This document shows positions 59,101 to 64,000 of a DNA stretch of 64,000 bases, piece by piece. A program made the position numbers and the translations under genes. This stretch comes from Plasmopara viticola (taxonomy: Eukaryota; Oomycota; Peronosporomycetes; Peronosporales; Peronosporaceae). The stretch spans positions 372,001 to 436,000 of the forward strand of contig MBPM02000037.1 of NCBI GenBank assembly GCA_001695595.3, in the 5' to 3' direction. The notes beneath the pieces were generated by a model. It saw only the letters and a list, made by a program, of their open reading frames with translations, did not search any database and was not told the DNA's origin. How positions within the stretch are numbered: position 1 is the stretch's first letter; each line of letters starts with the position of its first letter.

Positions 59101-59750
59101 CACTGTCTTCATTCTTCGTCTCTATCCACGGTACGCGTCGTCATTTGGTCAAACAAGATCACTTTATTATCGCTTGCTTTTTCTCCTTCCACCTTGTTCA
59201 TCTAGCATCTCTGACTGCATTTTGGCTTCACTCTTCTTGCAAACCTGCCTTGCCACGGGAGTGCCCAGGCTTCTAACACCTAAAGCACAATTTTTTACTT
59301 CTGCACTCTTCTCAACTTGGTCTTTGAACATTGTCGATCGCCAAAGCCTCAGGCTCTGCTCGCTGTAGTCATTGCGTCATAAGCATGATTTTGGCTCTTT
59401 GTAACGCCTCGCTTCGCTTCGGGCTTCCACTGATGTGCGTGATCATAATCCAGCGGCATCTTGATCGCGTCACTTAATGTCTCACAGCGTCTATACTGAA
59501 CTCATTCTGTGATGCATTGCCACAATCCTCTTTGACAGTAGATAAATTTGTCAGTTTTACTCATGTCTCGCACTTGCATTATTAACTGGCGATGTCTCGA
59601 GATGCAACTTGCCAAATCCAAACAATCGCGCTGCCGTAATAGACAAAGTTGATCCCGCAGGCGTTGATGCATATCTCTTGGAACAAATTTGCGATTTAGC
59701 GCAACAAAAAGCTCATCAGCAATCTCGAAGAGACTTCGTCGTGTTTGCAA
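56191..59750 (-). mobile_element. Degenerate Ty3/gypsy retrotransposon
   Basis: Minus-strand fragments in correct order, all interrupted. Gag at 59750-59502 (PRDMHQRLRDQLCLLRQRD, VRDMSKTDKF). RNase H at 57808-57440 (LLAIKLVLEKRRHYLHGRP, then DVYT). Integrase core at 56919-56722 (AFLSVVDKLSKRA, NHGLPQIIIS). Integrase C-terminal region at 56445-56191 (EYAYATFASSSTRLLPF, a form of the AYN-x-ST-x-PF motif). Between gag and RNase H the reverse transcriptase is not readable; a 156-codon frame at 58874-58404 may be protease-region sequence. Same family as the plus-strand remnant at 39.5-42 kb. A minus-strand frame at 60409-60020 upstream of gag may be its N-terminal part. Confidence 0.75.
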
Positions 59751-60829
59751 ACCATTGCGTTGCGGCCCCGCGCAGTGTACCGCCTTAAGCTGCCAATATA
59801 CTCGGAACTAAATTCTTCGACTCTTATGCAACACATTTTGCCGCTAAGTACCGTTCCACTTGCTCGAGGAACAATTTCAGAAACTCACTGATGTAATTAC
59901 TGTAGACTGGCAACATTTGATCCTTCTATCTATAGGTTTGTCGTTTGGATATTTTCGCTGCATTCAGTCGAATATCGCTTGCTGCCGTGCCAGATGCGAT
60001 CATTTGCTGCAACACTTGCTCATTCGTGGCCGGCACTATGGTGCACCAAAATCAAAAGGCATACAGTTGAAATTAGAGTGAGAGATTTTAGTTGATGGTG
60101 ATTGATCGAAATTACTGACAATTCTTCGAAAACCTTGTTAAAGAGTTGGCTCTGCTTCTTGCAATACGAGCTCAGCTTTGTGTAGAGCGCTACCCAGCTT
60201 TCTTCTTGCTTCTGGGACGAACAACTTTTGCTTCGATACTTCCTTGCGTTAAAACTCGTTGATGTGCAAAGTAACTTGAGATTACTTGCGAAAGCCTTTG
60301 CTGCCTTCTCCGCTTTTGCTTCATCACTGAAAAGAAATATCTCATGAACTTTGGGGTCAGATTTTTCGTTTCCGCTCTTCTTTCCCATACACATAAGCGA
60401 TATCCTCAATCCCTTCTGCTTCCTAGACTTACTAACCAGATGACATACTAAATTGGCCAGAAGTGTGGGTAATATTTAACGTCAGGAGTTCGCATAAGCC
60501 GCTAATGCCAATGACGGTCAAGGAGCGCACAGTCGCTATTTGCTGTCAACTCATGTAAGTGACTATAGCTATTATGAGGCACTCTCAATTTACGGGAAAA
60601 TACGAGGCAGATCTACTGCGAGACATCTCGCGCCGTCAACACCAACGGAAGAAGGAGCCACCAGCTGAGGAACAGAAGACGAAGCCGGAGACCAAGCCAA
60701 TGGTAGAGCAACAAGTGCTACCAATAGTCGTGGAGTTAATTAACTGCAAAGTGAAGTGGTAAGCCGACTTCTATCTTACGTCCATTCACATACTATCCAA
60801 TCAATGGACACGACATATGTAGTTTACGC
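59751..60829. other. Upstream part of gypsy element or spacer
   Basis: Contains a minus-strand frame of 129 codons (60409-60020; lysine-rich, FLFSDEAKAEKAAKAF) and a plus-strand one of 67 codons (60559-60762; glutamate/lysine/proline-rich). Neither has a recognisable domain. From about 60780 the sequence matches the host repeat at 55.5 kb. Confidence 0.4.
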
Positions 60830-60840
60830 AACACTCTTAT

Positions 60841-61164
60841 TGTATTGTATTGTATTACGTTATCGCGTTGCCAAGTTCTGCACGTGCTAGCCTCAGTCTG
60901 GCTAGTCCATGGCATAGAGTGGTGTCCGCATACGTCGGGTCTCGTTCGGTGGGCAGTGCAGCCAGCACCGAGGTCGTGAGGGTCTTCCATTATTTTGTTT
61001 AGCTCTGACTTGGTAAGAGCCCAGGTGGCGCCCTGGTGCTGGAGACCGTCGCGTCGAGGGTCAGACTCGTTTGAGACCTGCAGATGCCCGAGAGCACCTG
61101 CCCGAAGCGCGCGAGCATTTGGCCCTTCGCGCTTGGAAGGAGGGCGTCACCCCAACCTTTTCGG
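60841..61164 (-). repeat. Short retroposon with (ATTAC)n-like tail, copy 3 (left arm of inverted pair)
   Basis: Minus orientation; tail TGTATTGTATTGTATTACG at the left, head ending near CCAACCTTTTCGG at the right. The outermost head bases differ from copies 1 and 2. The left flank AACACTCTTAT (60830-60840) is not repeated at its right side as a target duplication would be; its reverse complement stands at 61332-61342 instead. Confidence 0.85.
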
Positions 61165-61342
61165 AAGCCCACGATGTGAATGTTGTCGAAAAAATTGGAA
61201 TCGTTTTGTGTGGCGTCACCTGAATGCCATAGTTTACCTGTCAGAAAGCATGACTTGCTTGAGTTTAGAATTTTCGGTTGCAACGAGCCCAGCCGTGAAT
61301 GACCGAACGATCCAACCAATTATTTATACGTATAAGAGTGTT
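61165..61342 (-). repeat. Inverted spacer segment (host repeat in reverse orientation)
   Basis: 178 bases between the two inverted retroposon copies. Their reverse complement aligns with 55554-55700, directly continuing the homology seen left of copy 3, which is in direct orientation. The segment therefore appears flipped relative to its neighbours. Confidence 0.65.
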
Positions 61343-61669
61343 TTCGGGAAAGGTCGGGGTGACGCCCTCCTTCCAAGCGCGGGGGCTAAATGCTCGCGTG
61401 CTTCGGGTAGGTGCTCTCGGGCATCTACAGGTCTCAAACGAGTCTGACCCTCGACGCGACGGTCTCCAGCACCAGGGCGCCACCTGGGCTCTTACCAAGT
61501 CAGAGCTAAACAAAATAATGGAAGACCCTCACGACCTCGGTGCTGGCTGCACTGCCCGCCGAACGAGACCCGACGTATGCGGACACCACTCTATGCCGTG
61601 GACTAGCCAGACTGAGGCTAGCACGTGCAGAACTTGGCAACGCGATAACGTAATACATTACATTACATT
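61343..61669 (+). repeat. Short retroposon with (ATTAC)n tail, copy 4 (right arm of inverted pair)
   Basis: Plus orientation, head near TTCGGGAAAGGTCGGGG and tail (ACATT)3 at 61655-61669. It is very similar to copies 1-3. No target-site duplication was found around it. The left flank is the reverse complement of the left flank of copy 3. A ~100-codon frame through it is a translation of the repeat. Confidence 0.85.
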
Positions 61670-61830
61670 CTGCTATTGTTGACTTTTGCGGCGCTCACTG
61701 CATTATCTACATCGCGCGAATGTATTGTGGCCACGCGAGCCATGCAAGCAAAGAAAACTCCTAGATTTCTCATACAGCATAGACTCTACGTCTACCCCAG
61801 CATCACTCCTAGCGCCATATAAATTGCGTC

Positions 61831-62358
61831 TTAGTCCTCGAATATGTACTTCAGCAAAGCTTTAAATGACCGCCATCCCGTTTTCCATATACGCTTTTGT
61901 TTCCACTTAAATTGCCACTCTTTGTCCACAAAGTAGTCTTTGGACTGACGAAGATTTGTCTTGTTGTCTAATTTTACGACCAGAGCAAAAGTTGAAAACG
62001 ACTTTCCAAAAATTTCGTTCTTATCGATGCATGCACCGAAACTTTTCAAAGAGATGTTTTGTGCAGCCTCTCCAGATGTTTGGCCATATGTCTTGTCGAC
62101 GCAAAAGAAAATTCTTTTGTTTTTTACCATAATCGACCACTTTAGAAAAATAGCGTGTTTCAAATTCTCAACTGCCCGGGAGGGAAGCGCCTGATTTTTT
62201 AGAAAAAATAGCGTTTTCGGTGGAAATCTACTAATCGGGTGCGGCAGGAACAAACTTGATACGCACACCGCATGGACTGATTGGTTAGTGTACCTCGGTA
62301 CCCCTTGTTTCATTTGAATTGTGGCCATGTCTTTGCCTTTCACGCCTTCCTTCTCCAC
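61831..62358 (-). CDS. Unidentified 175-codon frame, possibly a remnant
   Basis: An uninterrupted ATG-started frame of 175 codons in an otherwise stop-rich AT tract, rich in Lys, Phe and Ser; it ends GWRSFKALLKYIFED. No signal peptide, membrane segment or known motif is visible. It could be a fragment of a DNA transposon or an orphan gene fragment. The length is longer than expected by chance in AT-rich DNA but not conclusive. I do not recognise it. Confidence 0.3.
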   Translation of the reverse strand: MEKEGVKGKDMATIQMKQGVPRYTNQSVHAVCVSSLFLPHPISRFPPKTLFFLKNQALPSRAVENLKHAIFLKWSIMVKNKRIFFCVDKTYGQTSGEAAQNISLKSFGACIDKNEIFGKSFSTFALVVKLDNKTNLRQSKDYFVDKEWQFKWKQKRIWKTGWRSFKALLKYIFED

Positions 62359-62709
62359 AACTTAAACTCATAAGGGATTTTTTTTAAAAAAGAGCGAAAG
62401 GGGAAAAGATGTGTGACGATCTCAGTGTACTAACATGGTTATAGATAAAAACATAAAGCCGCCCCTGCTCTTGTCACTTAGGGCAGGATCGACGTGTGCA
62501 ATTGAAGTATTCTACCTATATTTACATTGCACTAAGTAAGCTGTAATTCAGTACACTATACTGTATTTCAAATCTAGCTAAAGTTCACAGTGTCACCTCA
62601 GAGAAATAGCAAGAATCGCAACAGTTTTGGCGGTATATGTACATTATGCTTTTCATGGCAACTAATAGACCTGGTGTCTCGAGGCGCAACGCGTACGCCG
62701 CTCGCGAGG
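62359..62709. other. 3' flank of zinc-repeat gene
   Basis: AT-rich, no gene. It presumably holds the 3' UTR of the minus-strand gene that ends at 62710. Confidence 0.5.
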
Positions 62710-63999
62710 TCACTTCGAGCTTAACGTAGTGTACATTGAGTTGGCATGTGCTCGGCACAATCCTTTCTTCTTGACGTGTTTGGTGCACTCGGGCACTCGG
62801 CACTTGCGTTTGCCGCCGTGGGCTGTGCACAGATCCTGCCGCACGACACCCTTCTGACAGCCCTTGATGCTACATCGTCGCCCGCCGCCGTGGCGGATGC
62901 AGAGCCCCATGCTGCGCTGGATGTTGGAGCATCCGGCCGCGCGGCAGATGCGGCCACCGCCATGAGCGACGCACAGCCCCTTGCTCTGCGCGCCGCGCGT
63001 GCAGCCCTTGCGTTGACACCGACGCCCCCCGCCGTGGCTAATGCAGAGTCCGCGGGTCACGGCGTTACTGACGCACTGAGGAAACGCGCACAGCTTTTTC
63101 TCGCGCTTGGCCTCGTGGGGCGTCATGGGGTCGGACCGAGGTGAGTCCGAGATGCGCATGGAGCGCCCAGCCTGCTCGAGCTGGTACATTGAATCAGCCG
63201 AATCGGCCGAGTCGGCCAACGAATGGAGCGAGTTCCGGCCTGGATGGTCAAGCCACTGGGTCAGGTCGATCGATTCGGCTGCCGTACGCTTGAGATGGCG
63301 CATGAGCGTAGGTGCATCCATTGAGCTACTGCGCTCGAGCCGCTTGGACGGGCATTCTTCCTCTAGGGGCGACGAGGTGTGCGACGCATTGCCACGTAGC
63401 ATCTCTGCGTCACCACCGCACGATTGAGTACGCGTATAGCTGAGCGACTCGATAGCGGGTCTCCAGCTCTGTTCAACGCCCGGCTGCGACGTGGTGGGGT
63501 CGGACCGCGGCGGATTCGTATCGGACGGACACGAAGCCGCGCGCATGTACCGAAATGGTTGGCACAGGTCTGCAATGGACATTGTGTGATGCGTCGCCTC
63601 TTGGTGCGGCAGCTTCAGTGGTGGAATCGGGGACACACAATTTTCCGAGAAGCTACTGGATCGCTGAATGAAGTTGCCGGCGCCTGAATTTAGTGCCGGC
63701 AGACTCGGACGGCCGCCCTCAGCAAGATCTTGACTGACGAATGTGGACGGACCTGTCCACTTTTGAGGCGACAGCGGCGGGGTGCCGATGCGCGGTAGCT
63801 GGAAGGACAGCAACGAAGTGCGCTCGGGGCTGCACACTTTTAGCTTAGGGATGTACCCGAGCGTTTGCTTGGCCATGAAACGCGTTAGCTGGTTGTGATG
63901 GTTGAGCGGCGCCAGTGCATTGGTAGCCACGCTGCCTTTTGACGGTGGCCAGAGCGCTGGCCGCGTAGGCGTCGAGAACGGCTCATCGCGGGTGGTACA
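62710..63999 (-). CDS. CX4CX9CX2H zinc-repeat protein (oomycete WRKY19-like), 5'-partial
   Basis: The frame is open through the right edge, so the N-terminus is missing; the first in-window start-like codon (GTG at 63930) is not a real start, as coding continues upstream (DEPFSTPTRPALWPP). About 429 residues are visible. The first three quarters are disordered (S, P, R, D) with short hydrophobic patches. The C-terminal ~115 residues (about 63087-62743) hold five tandem units of C-x4-C-x9-C-x2-H, four of them followed by GG-x-R (GGGRRC, GGGRIC, GGGRRC, GGKRKC). These are the short zinc-binding units common in oomycete proteins annotated as 'WRKY transcription factor 19-like', although no WRKYGQK motif is present here. 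A nuclear or DNA-binding role is inferred from family habit only. Single exon as far as seen. Confidence 0.88.
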   Translation of the reverse strand, partial: CTTRDEPFSTPTRPALWPPSKGSVATNALAPLNHHNQLTRFMAKQTLGYIPKLKVCSPERTSLLSFQLPRIGTPPLSPQKWTGPSTFVSQDLAEGGRPSLPALNSGAGNFIQRSSSFSENCVSPIPPLKLPHQEATHHTMSIADLCQPFRYMRAASCPSDTNPPRSDPTTSQPGVEQSWRPAIESLSYTRTQSCGGDAEMLRGNASHTSSPLEEECPSKRLERSSSMDAPTLMRHLKRTAAESIDLTQWLDHPGRNSLHSLADSADSADSMYQLEQAGRSMRISDSPRSDPMTPHEAKREKKLCAFPQCVSNAVTRGLCISHGGGRRCQRKGCTRGAQSKGLCVAHGGGRICRAAGCSNIQRSMGLCIRHGGGRRCSIKGCQKGVVRQDLCTAHGGKRKCRVPECTKHVKKKGLCRAHANSMYTTLSSK

Positions 64000-64000
64000 G

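Noticed and set aside
61299..61682. 127-codon plus-strand frame as a gene
   Set aside because: Same reason: it is retroposon copy 4 with a little flank.

Overview
The window looks like a chromosomal piece of a plant-associated oomycete, most likely Peronosporales. Three things suggest this. Genes sit in compact, mostly intron-poor islands with very short introns (51-83 bp). The islands are separated by long, AT-rich, stop-riddled tracts full of decayed retrotransposons. One protein carries the CX4CX9CX2H-GGGR zinc-repeat architecture familiar from oomycete 'WRKY19-like' proteins. A complete-looking heavy chain of cytoplasmic dynein 2, the retrograde intraflagellar-transport motor, implies a lineage that still makes flagellated zoospores (a Phytophthora- or Plasmopara-like organism rather than a non-zoosporic downy mildew). 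The species is an inference; no sequence search was possible.

Layout. 1-12.1 kb: the 3' 11.5 kb of the dynein-2 heavy chain (open at the left edge), followed 111 bp later by a small, probably N-myristoylated protein. 14.2-15.9 kb: a single-exon, Q/S/P-rich protein with a conserved-looking basic domain, possibly a transcription regulator. 16-27.4 kb: gene-poor repeat tract with SINE-like elements and a possible copia remnant. 27.5-34.6 kb: a dense island of four genes, a SAPS-domain PP6/SIT4 phosphatase regulatory subunit, a DDX42-type DEAD-box helicase, LSM6, and a secreted DNase II. Here helicase and LSM6 are divergent across 88 bp, and the other neighbours are convergent. 34.6-43.8 kb: decayed LINE and Ty3/gypsy DNA. 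43.8-51.6 kb: a second island with a TEY-type MAP kinase (5 exons), the TRAPP subunit BET3/TRAPPC3 (5 exons) and a FAN/NSMAF-like BEACH-WD40 protein (8 exons). 51.6-62.7 kb: repeats, including a Ty3/gypsy element on the minus strand and three copies of a short retroposon. 62.7-64 kb: the zinc-repeat protein on the minus strand, cut by the right edge.

Functionally the genes are housekeeping and regulatory: flagellar transport, phosphatase and MAP-kinase signalling, pre-mRNA splicing (DDX42 and LSM6 sharing one promoter region), ER-Golgi tethering, membrane/sphingolipid signalling and a secreted nuclease. I modelled 20 introns by reading-frame continuity and family conservation. All are GT-AG and most start GTAC.

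The most interesting structure is in the repeats. A ~328-bp retroposon with an (ATTAC)n-type tail is present four times; two copies have exact target-site duplications (10 and 14 bp). The other two form an inverted pair at 60.8-61.7 kb, and the DNA between them appears to have been flipped. An 11-bp flank recurs as its reverse complement, and the reverse complement of the spacer, but not the spacer itself, continues the homology to a second copy of the host repeat at 55.5-55.7 kb. No CRISPR array, complete tRNA or rRNA gene was found.
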